From positions 1-27,272 of the forward strand of contig JAFUDW010000220.1 of the NCBI GenBank assembly GCA_017464225.1: a stretch of DNA of 27,272 bases, given 5' to 3'. This document shows, one piece after another, positions 17,346 to 24,324 of this stretch. Made by a program: the position numbers and the translations under genes. The notes under the pieces were generated by a model. That model ran no database searches and had not been told where the DNA came from. It worked only from the letters and a program-made list of their open reading frames with translations. Within the stretch, counting starts at the first letter, position 1. The number at the start of each line of letters is the position of its first letter. The stretch is from Clostridia bacterium. GTDB taxonomy: Bacteria > Bacillota_A > Clostridia > Christensenellales > Aristaeellaceae.

Positions 17346-17558
17346 TCTTTGCGACAACCTCTTTTCCAATCAACTGCGGGAAGTTGCTTGTTTATGTCGC
17401 TAAAAAGCATCCGCAGCTGGCGGGGTCTGGGGTGCAACTTGTACCCCAGCAGGGTTTTTAAGGGGCTCGAAGCGCCTGGAAAGGCTGCCAGTAGCAGCCT
17501 TTCAGCGTAGAGCGGGCCGGTAGGCCCCGGACACAGCGCCCCTTAACGTTCCCCTCCC
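17336..17558 (-). repeat. Dispersed structured repeat, inverted diverged copy (right arm)
   Basis: On the minus strand this reads GGGGAACGTTAAGGGGC, a large folded insert, CCCCTTAAAAACCCTG, a CTGGGGT...ACCCCAG hairpin, then CAACTTCCCGCAGTTG and GAGGTTGTCGCAAAGAG. The order matches copy A, but the first hairpin is replaced by a larger branched structure (17458-17546). It starts about 40 bp after the LysR stop codon. Between 16856 and 17597 I found no plausible gene. Confidence 0.65.
17458..17546 (-). other. Branched RNA-like fold inside the repeat
   Basis: A 9-bp closing stem (17458-17466 with 17538-17546) encloses a perfect 9-bp hairpin (17480-17488 with 17494-17502, AAAGGCTGC) and a GGGCC-GGTA-GGCCC hairpin (17514-17527). 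This gives a three-way junction of about 89 nt. I do not recognise it as a known riboswitch or RNA; it sits downstream of the LysR gene and may be part of its 3' UTR. Confidence 0.5.
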
Positions 17559-17597
17559 CGTCAAATTTCTTCTTTTGAGTGTGCTTTATTCTTAGGG

Positions 17598-18500
17598 TTA
17601 GAAATTGCTGACGCCCAGATCGGGGATCTTGCTCTGCACCTCCTGGGCGTACTCCCGGGTAAAGCGGATGAACGCCTCCAGATTGGGGACGGACAGGGCG
17701 TTTTCCCTATAGCCGATATAGCTTGTGCGGGAGACGGGAGAGCCGTCCGTATAGAACAACTGCTGATAGCACAGATTTTTTTCACGTCGCCATTGATCGG
17801 CGTTCAGGAACAGCCCGTACCCCAGGCCACAGCGCACCATTTCAAAGCAGATATTGCTGTTGCGCACGGTGATGGCGGTATAGGGCGGCGTATCAAAGTG
17901 ATCATACCACCATTTTTCGATGGTGCCGTCGGTATGGTGATCGGTCTGGTAGGTAATGAGCGGCAGCTCGGGCAATTCCTGCAAGGTAAAAGGCTTGTTG
18001 CTGACGATATAGCCGAAATGCGTATAGAGCGGCTCCTTTTTGAAGGCTCCCGTATAATCGCCGCAGAAGAAGGCGATCTGGGCGCTGCGGTCGTTCAGCC
18101 GATGCACGTTATCATGGCTCAGGTAGCTTTCCACCTCAAAATTGATTTGCGGATAGATGCTTTTAAAGCGGCGCAGCAGTTCCGGCAGAAAAAACTGGGC
18201 GATGGAATTGGAGCAGGTGATCTGCAGCGTGCCCGAAATGGTCTTCTCAAAGCGGAGGGACTGTTTCAGCGTTTGATACTGCTCCAGCATGCTCTGGCAG
18301 TATTTCCACAGCAGCTCCCCTTCCGGCGTGAACGTAAGTCCTTTGGAGGAACGGTAGGTGATCACCGTATCCATTTCGTCCTCGATCTGCTTGAGTCGCC
18401 GGGTCAGCACGGGCTGCGTGGTAAATAGCCTGTCGCTGGCCTTTGACAGGCTTTTCACATCGTGCAGGCAGCATATCAATTCCCAATCCTGTATCCGCAT
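17598..18500 (-). CDS. LysR-family transcriptional regulator of the acid-sugar operon
   Basis: A 300-residue LysR protein. The N-terminal winged helix-turn-helix spans about residues 1-60 (LSKASDRLFTTQPVLTRRLKQIE, with FTPEGE after the wing), followed by the linker helix and a two-lobed effector-binding domain from about residue 90. It is transcribed divergently from the dehydrogenase/TTT/kinase operon and shares a 218-bp control region containing palindromes, the usual arrangement for a LysR activator of its neighbour. GGGAGG precedes the ATG at 18500. The effector is presumably the imported acid or a pathway intermediate; this is inference. Confidence 0.88.
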   Translation of the reverse strand: MRIQDWELICCLHDVKSLSKASDRLFTTQPVLTRRLKQIEDEMDTVITYRSSKGLTFTPEGELLWKYCQSMLEQYQTLKQSLRFEKTISGTLQITCSNSIAQFFLPELLRRFKSIYPQINFEVESYLSHDNVHRLNDRSAQIAFFCGDYTGAFKKEPLYTHFGYIVSNKPFTLQELPELPLITYQTDHHTDGTIEKWWYDHFDTPPYTAITVRNSNICFEMVRCGLGYGLFLNADQWRREKNLCYQQLFYTDGSPVSRTSYIGYRENALSVPNLEAFIRFTREYAQEVQSKIPDLGVSNF

Positions 18501-18547
18501 ACGGCATCCTCCCCGGCGTTCTTTTTTATTTCAGCATCATTGATTAT

Positions 18548-18576
18548 ATTCTATACAAAACTCCCGCTAAGATCAA
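18548..18576 (-). promoter_or_regulatory. Possible promoter of the lysR gene
   Basis: On the minus strand TTGATC (18571-18576), a 17-bp spacer, then TAGAAT (18548-18553). A perfect TATAAT at 18543-18548 overlaps but lacks a well-spaced -35. Moderate support only. Confidence 0.4.
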
Positions 18577-18591
18577 GGAAATATTTCGCTA

Positions 18592-18609
18592 TATGACATT
18601 TTTTGCATA
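18592..18609. promoter_or_regulatory. Candidate LysR binding box
   Basis: TATG-N10-CATA is an interrupted palindrome containing the T-N11-A pattern of LysR sites. Its centre lies about 66 bp upstream of the expected start of the operon transcript, where LysR recognition sites usually lie. Binding is inferred. Confidence 0.5.
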
Positions 18610-18645
18610 GCGCTCCATACCTTTTTTGAATTTCACATGGAGCGC
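18610..18645. promoter_or_regulatory. Perfect 9-bp operator-like palindrome at the operon promoter
   Basis: GCGCTCCAT (18610-18618) and ATGGAGCGC (18637-18645) are perfect inverted arms 18 bp apart. They straddle the -35 box of the operon promoter. It abuts the candidate LysR box. A transcription factor site is likely; which protein binds is unknown. Confidence 0.55.
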
Positions 18646-18660
18646 GCAGTCATGTATAAT
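18632..18660 (+). promoter_or_regulatory. Promoter of the acid-sugar/TTT operon
   Basis: TTCACA (18632-18637), a 17-bp spacer, then a perfect TATAAT (18655-18660). The -35 has one mismatch to consensus and is overlapped by the palindrome. The predicted transcript starts near 18667, leaving about 50 nt of leader. Confidence 0.7.
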
Positions 18661-18718
18661 ATGGATTGTCAAAGGACATTCAAAGCAAATGAACGGCTGT
18701 GAAAGCGAGGAATGCGGC

Positions 18719-19774
18719 ATGAAAATCGGCGTACTTCAAGGGAACGGCATCGGGCCTGAAATCGTAAACGCGACGATGCGCGTGATCGACGCCTGCGAGC
18801 TGGGGATCGAATGGGTGGATATCCCCATCGCGGAGCGCGCTATTGAAAAATGGGGCGAGCCCGTTCCCTATCAGGCCATCAAAATGGCCAAGGAACTAAA
18901 GGTCACACTGAAGGGCCCCATCACCGTGGAAAAGGGCAAGGGCCGCGTGGTCTGCACCCATGAGGACGGCACGGTGGAAACCCATTGCTCCTTCAATAAC
19001 GCCCTGCGGCACGAGCTGAATCTGTTTGTCAACCCCCGTCCGGCCAAAGGTATCCCCGGCATTTCCGGCAAGTATGAAAAGCTGGACGTGGTGGTGATGC
19101 GGGAGATCTCCGAAGGCATTTACGCGGCCGTCGAGCACCGCATCAACGGCGATCTGGCCTCCGAGGCCGTCAAACTGATCACAAAGAGCGGCGCCGAACG
19201 GCTGGCCCGGTACTCCTTCGAGTACGCCAGGGCCCACGGCCGCAAAAAGGTGACCTGCGTTCACAAGGCCAACGCCATCAGCCTGACCGACGGACTGTTC
19301 CTGGAGTGCTTCCGCCGGGTGGCCGCCGAATATCCGGACATCGAATCCAACGATTACATGGTGGACGCCACCACCTATTACCTGGTCAAGGATCCCGGAC
19401 GCTTTGACGTGATCGCCACCATGAACCAGTACGGCGATATCCTCTCCGACCTGTGCGCCGGACTGATCGGCAGCCTGGGCCTGGGCGCCGGCGGCAACAT
19501 CGGCGAGGAATACAGCATGTTTGAAGCCTGCCACGGCTCGGCCCCCGATATCGCGGGCATGAACATCGCCAATCCCACCTCCCTGATCCTCTCGGGCGCC
19601 ATGATGCTGCGGCACGTGGGCTATACCGAAGCCGGGGATCTGGTGGAAAAGTGCACCCGGGAGGTGCTGTCCGAGGGCAAGTGCCTGACCCGCGATCTGG
19701 GCGGCCAGGCCAACACCGACACCTTCACCGACGCGGTGATCGAAAAGATCAGGAAGGCGAGGAACGCGCAATGA
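18719..19774 (+). CDS. Isocitrate/isopropylmalate/tartrate-type dehydrogenase
   Basis: A 351-residue NAD-dependent beta-decarboxylating dehydrogenase of the isopropylmalate/tartrate/homoisocitrate family, which oxidises a 2-hydroxy diacid and usually decarboxylates it. It shows the N-terminal GNGIGPEIV, substrate-binding Arg candidates R97, R107 (NPRPAKG) and R128 (REISEGIY), catalytic Y135 and K183 (VHKANAI), metal ligands D216, D240 and D244, and an NAD-type site EACHGSAPDIAGMNIANPT. Leucine-pathway genes (leuA, leuC, leuD) are absent nearby, so a catabolic role is likelier than leucine synthesis. GAGG before the ATG at 18719 fixes the start; earlier in-frame starts fall over the promoter. 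Its stop overlaps the next ATG by four bases. The substrate is open: tartrate, malate, a tetronate or a branched hydroxy diacid are possible. Confidence 0.85.
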   Translation: MKIGVLQGNGIGPEIVNATMRVIDACELGIEWVDIPIAERAIEKWGEPVPYQAIKMAKELKVTLKGPITVEKGKGRVVCTHEDGTVETHCSFNNALRHELNLFVNPRPAKGIPGISGKYEKLDVVVMREISEGIYAAVEHRINGDLASEAVKLITKSGAERLARYSFEYARAHGRKKVTCVHKANAISLTDGLFLECFRRVAAEYPDIESNDYMVDATTYYLVKDPGRFDVIATMNQYGDILSDLCAGLIGSLGLGAGGNIGEEYSMFEACHGSAPDIAGMNIANPTSLILSGAMMLRHVGYTEAGDLVEKCTREVLSEGKCLTRDLGGQANTDTFTDAVIEKIRKARNAQ

Positions 19775-20595
19775 ACCTGCAAGGCGTAATTGAAACCCAT
19801 GTGCACGCGTCGCCCGACGTGCGCGTCCGGTCGGTGGACGATTGGGGCATCGTGGAAAGCGCCGTGAAGGCCGGTATCCGGGCGGTGGTGATCAAAAACC
19901 ACTTTGTGCCCACCATGTGCCGGGCGGCCGACGTGCAGCGGCTCAGCGACAAGGTGCAGATCTTTGGCGGCATCGCGTTGAACCGCTCGGTGGGCGGCGT
20001 CAATCCCTACGCGGTGGATATCGCCCTGCGGCTGGGCGCCAAGGTGGTTTGGCTGCCCACGCACGATTCCGCGGCCCATCAGCGCTGCCACGGCAAAACA
20101 AGCGGTCTGGAGATCAAGCCCGGCACCGAGGAGGAGAGGAACCTGCGCGCCATCATCCGCATGGTGGAGGATCACGGGGCCGCCCTGGCCACCGGCCACC
20201 TTTCCCCGGAGGAGATCATGCTGGTGGCCGACGAAGCCGTCCGGGCCGGGCTCAAACGGCTGGTCATCACCCATCCCGAGCTGCGGGTGGTCAATATGCC
20301 CATCAGCCAGCAAAAGGAACTGGCCTCCGCCGGTTGCTTCTTTGAGCGGGTGTACGCCCAGCCCGAGGGCGGCGGCAAATACCATGTGAACGTGGAGGAC
20401 AACTACCGGGCCATGACCGAGGTGGGCTTTGACAGCACCATCGTATCGACCGACGGCGGCCAGGTGGAAAACCCCTTCTGGACGGTCTCCCTGCAAAACT
20501 ATATCAACATCCTGGAAGAAAAAGGCGTAACCGAAGAGCAGCTGAACGTTATGTGCAAAAAAAATCCGGCCTATGTGCTTGGGCTGGATGAGTAA
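19771..20595 (+). CDS. DUF6282-type metal-dependent hydrolase
   Basis: A 274-residue protein of the amidohydrolase-like TIM-barrel superfamily, best matching the family called DUF6282. Probable metal and active-site residues are H10 and H12 (ETHVHASPD), K42 and H44 (IKNH), H98 (PTHDS), H143 (TGHLS), H168 (ITHPE) and D228 (STDGG). There is no signal peptide, so it is cytosolic. The family has no established substrate that I know of; in this operon a lactonase, amidase or other hydrolytic step on the imported acid would fit, but that is inference. The start overlaps the dehydrogenase stop (ATGA), and the frame is open further upstream only by chance. Confidence 0.75.
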   Translation: MNLQGVIETHVHASPDVRVRSVDDWGIVESAVKAGIRAVVIKNHFVPTMCRAADVQRLSDKVQIFGGIALNRSVGGVNPYAVDIALRLGAKVVWLPTHDSAAHQRCHGKTSGLEIKPGTEEERNLRAIIRMVEDHGAALATGHLSPEEIMLVADEAVRAGLKRLVITHPELRVVNMPISQQKELASAGCFFERVYAQPEGGGKYHVNVEDNYRAMTEVGFDSTIVSTDGGQVENPFWTVSLQNYINILEEKGVTEEQLNVMCKKNPAYVLGLDE

Positions 20596-20612
20596 TAGAA
20601 AGGAGAACCCCC

Positions 20613-21590
20613 ATGAAAAAGATCCTGAGCATCGTTTGTATCCTTGCCCTCCTGTGCAGCATGACCGCCGTCGCCATGGCGGACGGCTATCCCAGCGGCA
20701 CCATCACCATCATCTGCCCCTTCGGCGCCGGCGGCGGCAACGACACCGTGGCCCGCATCGTGAGCAACTATGCCGATAAGTACTTCGGCGTGACCATGGT
20801 GGTGGACAACCAGCCCGGCGGCAACACCATGCCCGCCTCCGGCGTGGTGGCCAAGAGCGATCCCGACGGCTACACCCTGCTGATCAACAACAACGTGAAC
20901 ATCACCGCCGCCACCCACGTGTACCAGGCGCCCTTCACCGTGGAGGACCTGATCCCCGTGGCCACCCCCGGCAACAGCTCCAACGTGCTCTGCGCCGGCC
21001 CCAACTCCCCCGCCGCCACCTTTGAAGAATTTGTGGCCTATGTGAAGGAGCATCCCGGCGAAGCCATCGTCTCCTGCGGCGGCTTCCTCAACGGCGACGG
21101 CCTGGCCCTGTTCAAGATCCAGAAGGAACTGGACCTGGACTTCATCATCATCCCCTACGCCTCCGGCAGCGAGCAGATCGCGGCCCTGATGGGCGGCCAT
21201 GTGGACTTCTCCTGCATCGGCGGCAGCAACATCGTCAGCTACATGCAGGATGAAACCTCCGGCTTCAAGGCCCTGGCCGACGTGGCCCTGGAGAAGGACA
21301 GCCCCTATGGCATCCCCACCCTGCCCGAGCTGGGCTATGAAAACGCCTACGTGACCACCAGCCGCATGTTCTACGTGCCCGCCGGCACGCCCCAGGACGT
21401 GATCGACACCCTGTCCGCCGATTTTGAAAAGCTGTTCCAGGATCCCGAGGTCATCGAGCGCTTCGACGCCCTCGCCGAACCCTGCACCTCCGCCATCACC
21501 GACAGCGCCGCTCTCTTCGAGGCTCAGAAGGAAGAATTTGTCACCTACGGTGAAATGATCGAAGACCTGGGCGTCGCCGGCATGATCTAA
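20613..21590 (+). CDS. TctC-family solute-binding protein of a TTT transporter
   Basis: A 325-residue extracytoplasmic binding protein of the tripartite tricarboxylate transporter system. The signal peptide is about residues 1-23, ending AVAMA|DG. The mature protein opens with the Bug-family pattern YPSGTITIICPFGAGGGNDTVARI and continues with VVDNQPGGNT and the DPDGYTLL block. Cys15 (LALLC) is a poor lipobox, so the protein looks secreted by signal peptidase I rather than lipid-anchored, which is odd for a Gram-positive binding protein. Codon use is very biased toward C-ending codons, in line with high expression. GGAG lies ahead of the ATG, 17 bp after the hydrolase gene. The ligand is a carboxylate; which one is not evident. 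Confidence 0.9.
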   Translation: MKKILSIVCILALLCSMTAVAMADGYPSGTITIICPFGAGGGNDTVARIVSNYADKYFGVTMVVDNQPGGNTMPASGVVAKSDPDGYTLLINNNVNITAATHVYQAPFTVEDLIPVATPGNSSNVLCAGPNSPAATFEEFVAYVKEHPGEAIVSCGGFLNGDGLALFKIQKELDLDFIIIPYASGSEQIAALMGGHVDFSCIGGSNIVSYMQDETSGFKALADVALEKDSPYGIPTLPELGYENAYVTTSRMFYVPAGTPQDVIDTLSADFEKLFQDPEVIERFDALAEPCTSAITDSAALFEAQKEEFVTYGEMIEDLGVAGMI

Positions 21591-21602
21591 CGCCGTTTAT
21601 CT

Positions 21603-21640
21603 GCCGCCTCCGGCCGGAATGCGCTTTCGGCCGGGGCGGC
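21603..21640 (+). terminator. Strong intercistronic hairpin between tctC and tctB
   Basis: A GC-rich stem of 13 pairs with one bulged T (21603-21616 with 21628-21640) in the 77-bp gap. There is no true T-tract after it (GTCTTTGG), so partial termination or 3'-end protection of the tctC message is likelier than full termination. Confidence 0.65.
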
Positions 21641-21667
21641 GTCTTTGGATGAAGGGACAGGTTGCGT

Positions 21668-22141
21668 ATGAAGAAACTGATATTTGAAATGAAAAAGCGG
21701 CACCTGGAAATGATCGTGTCCGGGCTGATCATCGCCCTGGGCGTGGTCATGGAGGTGTGCATCCGCCAGGCCGAATGGCTCACCAAGTCCAGGTCGGCGG
21801 TCAATAACCCGGGATTCGTGCCCAATATCGGCGCTATCGCCCTGCTGGTCATCGGCGCGCTGCTGTTTCTGTCGTCGTTCCGGGTGGGAAAGGAAGAAAA
21901 AGTCACCCTGAACCTGAACAGCCTGGTGCTCATGGCCATCTGGTGGGTCTTCGCCCTGGTGGCGCCCTATACGGGCTTCATCCTTGGCGCGGCCATCGCC
22001 CTGGCGGCCTCCCTGGTCCTGTGGGGCGAACGGAAGCCGCTGACCATCGCGCTGATCAGCGTCATCGCGCCTGTGGTGACCTGGTTCATCCTGGGCTACC
22101 TGATGCAGGTCCGTTTCCCCGTGGGCGTTTTCGGGTTCTGA
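21668..22141 (+). CDS. TctB-family small membrane subunit of the TTT transporter
   Basis: A 157-residue membrane protein with about four hydrophobic segments: near residues 14-32 (IVSGLIIALGVVMEVC), 55-72 (IGAIALLVIGALLFLSSF), 85-115 (LVLMAIWWVFALV, then GFILGAAIALAASLVLW) and 125-145. Size and topology fit TctB, the poorly conserved small subunit between TctC and TctA. The ATG at 21668 is preferred over an upstream TTG; AGG lies close ahead. It is followed after 14 bp by tctA. Family identity rests partly on position. Confidence 0.8.
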   Translation: MKKLIFEMKKRHLEMIVSGLIIALGVVMEVCIRQAEWLTKSRSAVNNPGFVPNIGAIALLVIGALLFLSSFRVGKEEKVTLNLNSLVLMAIWWVFALVAPYTGFILGAAIALAASLVLWGERKPLTIALISVIAPVVTWFILGYLMQVRFPVGVFGF

Positions 22142-22155
22142 AAGGAGAGAAAGCT

Positions 22156-23673
22156 ATGAATCCACAAATCCTGGAAGGCCTGAAAATGGTGGCCTCCCCC
22201 CTGGGCATCGCGCTGATGCTGGGCGGCGTCATCCTGGGCTCAGTTTTCGGCGCTATTCCCGGCCTGACCGGCAGCATCTGCATCGCCATCATGCTGCCCA
22301 TCACCTTCGGTATGGATAAAACGCTGGCCATGGCCCTGCTGGTGGCCATCTACGTGGGCGCATCCTACGGCGGCAGCATCGCCGCCATCCTGTTTGGCAC
22401 CCCCGGCACGCCGGAATCCAGCATGACGGTGTTTGACGGCCATCCCATGGCGCAGAGAGGACAGGCCAAAAAGGCACTGAACATCGCCCTGTACTCCTCG
22501 GCGGCGGGCAACCTGCTCAGCTCGGTGATCATGATCACCCTGTCTGTGTACATTGCCAAGATCGCCCTGGCCTTCGGCGCGGCGGAATACGCCTCGGTCA
22601 TCCTGTTCTCGCTGGTGCTGATCGCCACCCTGGGCTCCAAGGGCTCGGCCCTGAAGGGCCTGGCGGCCGTATGCGTGGGCCTTTTCATTTCCTTTATCGG
22701 CCCCGATCCCATCAACGCCACGCCCCGGTTCAGCTTTGGCAATATCAACCTGACCAGCAGCATCTCCATCGTGCCGGTGCTGGTGGGCGTGTTCGTGGGC
22801 GGCGAGGTGCTGCAGCATGTGTCCATCCGCTATCCCCATGTGAAGCTGAGCAAGGAGGAGAGCAAGGCGCAGAACAAGATCACCGGCAAGGAGATCCGCG
22901 CCTGCATCCCCGGCGTGCTCAGCGGCACCATCATCGGCTCCATCATGGGCGCGCTGCCCGCGCTGAACGCCTCGGTATCCGCCACGCTCAACTATACGCT
23001 GACCAAACGCTTTTCCAAGCATCCGGAGCGCTTTGGCACCGGCATCGCGGAAGGCATCGCTGCGCCGGAGGCCGCCAACAACGCCACGGTGGGCCCCGCG
23101 CTGGTGCCGCTGCTCACCCTGGGCATCCCCGGCACGGGCACGGCCGCCATCCTGCTGGGCGCGCTGATGATGCAGGGCGTCATCCCCGGCCCCATGATCT
23201 TCCGGGATTACGGCGAAGTGGTTTACGGCATCTTCTTCTGCCTGGTGATCTGCACCCTGCTGCTGGTATTCGGCGGCAAGCTGGTGATCGCCATGAGCAA
23301 AACCGTGCTGAACTTCCCCCGGGAAAAGATCTATCCCGTCATCATCATGCTCTGCTGCGTGGGCGCTTACTGCACCAACCGCCGGCTGTTTGACGTGTTC
23401 ATCCTGCTGGTCTGCATGCTGGTCGGCTATCTCATGTCCCGGGTGCATATGCCCGTGCTGCCGCTGGTGATCGGCTATCTACTGGGCTCCACCTTTGAAA
23501 AGAACCTGCGCCAGGCGCTGCTCATGTCCCGCGGCTCCATCAACATCTTCTTCAAATCCGCCATTTCCACCGTATTCCTGGCGCTGACAGCCGCGCTGGT
23601 GCTGTGGTTTGTCATCTCCGAAATCATGAGCATCGTCAAGCAAAGAAAACAGAAAGAGCGTGAAACGGCATGA
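22156..23673 (+). CDS. TctA-family large membrane subunit of the TTT transporter
   Basis: A 505-residue polytopic membrane protein, the expected size for TctA. Family motifs are clear: GSVFGAIPGLTGSICIAIMLPITFGMDK near the N-terminus, the glycine-rich GASYGGSIAAILFGTPGTPESSMTVFDGHPM block, and a second-half counterpart GTGIAEGIAAPEAANNAT followed by LTLGIPGTGTAAILLGALM. With TctB it forms the ion-coupled permease fed by TctC. AAAGGAGAG precedes the ATG; the next gene starts inside its stop (ATGA). Confidence 0.93.
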   Translation: MNPQILEGLKMVASPLGIALMLGGVILGSVFGAIPGLTGSICIAIMLPITFGMDKTLAMALLVAIYVGASYGGSIAAILFGTPGTPESSMTVFDGHPMAQRGQAKKALNIALYSSAAGNLLSSVIMITLSVYIAKIALAFGAAEYASVILFSLVLIATLGSKGSALKGLAAVCVGLFISFIGPDPINATPRFSFGNINLTSSISIVPVLVGVFVGGEVLQHVSIRYPHVKLSKEESKAQNKITGKEIRACIPGVLSGTIIGSIMGALPALNASVSATLNYTLTKRFSKHPERFGTGIAEGIAAPEAANNATVGPALVPLLTLGIPGTGTAAILLGALMMQGVIPGPMIFRDYGEVVYGIFFCLVICTLLLVFGGKLVIAMSKTVLNFPREKIYPVIIMLCCVGAYCTNRRLFDVFILLVCMLVGYLMSRVHMPVLPLVIGYLLGSTFEKNLRQALLMSRGSINIFFKSAISTVFLALTAALVLWFVISEIMSIVKQRKQKERETA

Positions 23674-24320
23674 AAATAGCGGTGCTTCACGCAACGGCAA
23701 ACGCAGTGCGCCCGCTGGAGGACGCGCTGCGCGCCGTTGAACCGACAGTTCAGATCGTCAACTTTGTCCAGGAGGAGCTGCTGCGGCGCGCCAACGAGGT
23801 GGGTGGCGTGGATCCAAAGGGCCTCCGGAGCTTCCTGCGCATGGCGGCTTCGGCAGCCGACGCGCAGCCCGACGGCGTCATCATCGCCTGTTCGCTCTAC
23901 TGTCCGTATGCGGACTGGGTCAGGCAGATGTGCGATTCTCCGGTGATCGCCGTGGATCAGCCCATGATCGACCGGGCCCTGGCCCAGGGCGGAAAGATCG
24001 GCGTGCTGGCCACCACGGCGGCCTCGGCCCCTTCGGCGGTGAAAAAGCTGGAAAAGGCGGCGAATGGGAAAAGCTTTGAAGTGGAAACCGCCGTTTCCAC
24101 CGAGGCCATGACCGCTTTAAAGCAGGGCGACGAGGCCCGGCACAATGCGCTGCTGCTGGATGCCGCCAAGGAGCTGGTGGACCGGGGCTGCCAGGTGCTT
24201 TTGCTGTCCCAGATCACCATGGCCTGCGCCGCCGATACCCTCAAAGCGCTGCCCGCCCTGGTGCTTTCCAGCCCGCAGACGGGAGCAGAAGAAATTATAC
24301 GGTTGATCCGGGAGGAATAA
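23670..24320 (+). CDS. Asp/Glu racemase-superfamily protein
   Basis: A 216-residue protein of the aspartate/glutamate/hydantoin racemase fold. The two catalytic Cys positions are occupied: C74 (VIIACSLYCP) and C186 (QITMACAAD), so it should be able to do a two-base racemisation or a related Cys-based reaction such as maleate isomerase chemistry. The N-terminal MKIAVLHAT and the GKIGVLATTAA loop before the second half are typical. It is translationally coupled to tctA and followed after four bases by the TIM-barrel gene. In an acid-sugar operon it could interconvert stereoisomers of the hydroxy-acid substrate; that role is inferred. Confidence 0.78.
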   Translation: MKIAVLHATANAVRPLEDALRAVEPTVQIVNFVQEELLRRANEVGGVDPKGLRSFLRMAASAADAQPDGVIIACSLYCPYADWVRQMCDSPVIAVDQPMIDRALAQGGKIGVLATTAASAPSAVKKLEKAANGKSFEVETAVSTEAMTALKQGDEARHNALLLDAAKELVDRGCQVLLLSQITMACAADTLKALPALVLSSPQTGAEEIIRLIREE

Positions 24321-24324
24321 CGGC

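Noticed and set aside
17111..17437. A 108-codon minus-strand frame in the repeat region
   Set aside because: It runs through hairpins and repeat units; no ribosome site and no protein similarity recognised.
16923..17558. Insertion sequence or CRISPR array in the repeat block
   Set aside because: No transposase frame and no regularly spaced direct repeats; the structure is paired inverted arms.
18719..19774. Dehydrogenase as leucine-biosynthetic LeuB
   Set aside because: No leuA, leuC or leuD nearby; all co-transcribed genes are catabolic or transport genes.
22240..23448. A 402-codon minus-strand frame within tctA
   Set aside because: His/Gln/Ala/Gly-rich product antisense to tctA; no ribosome site or family similarity.
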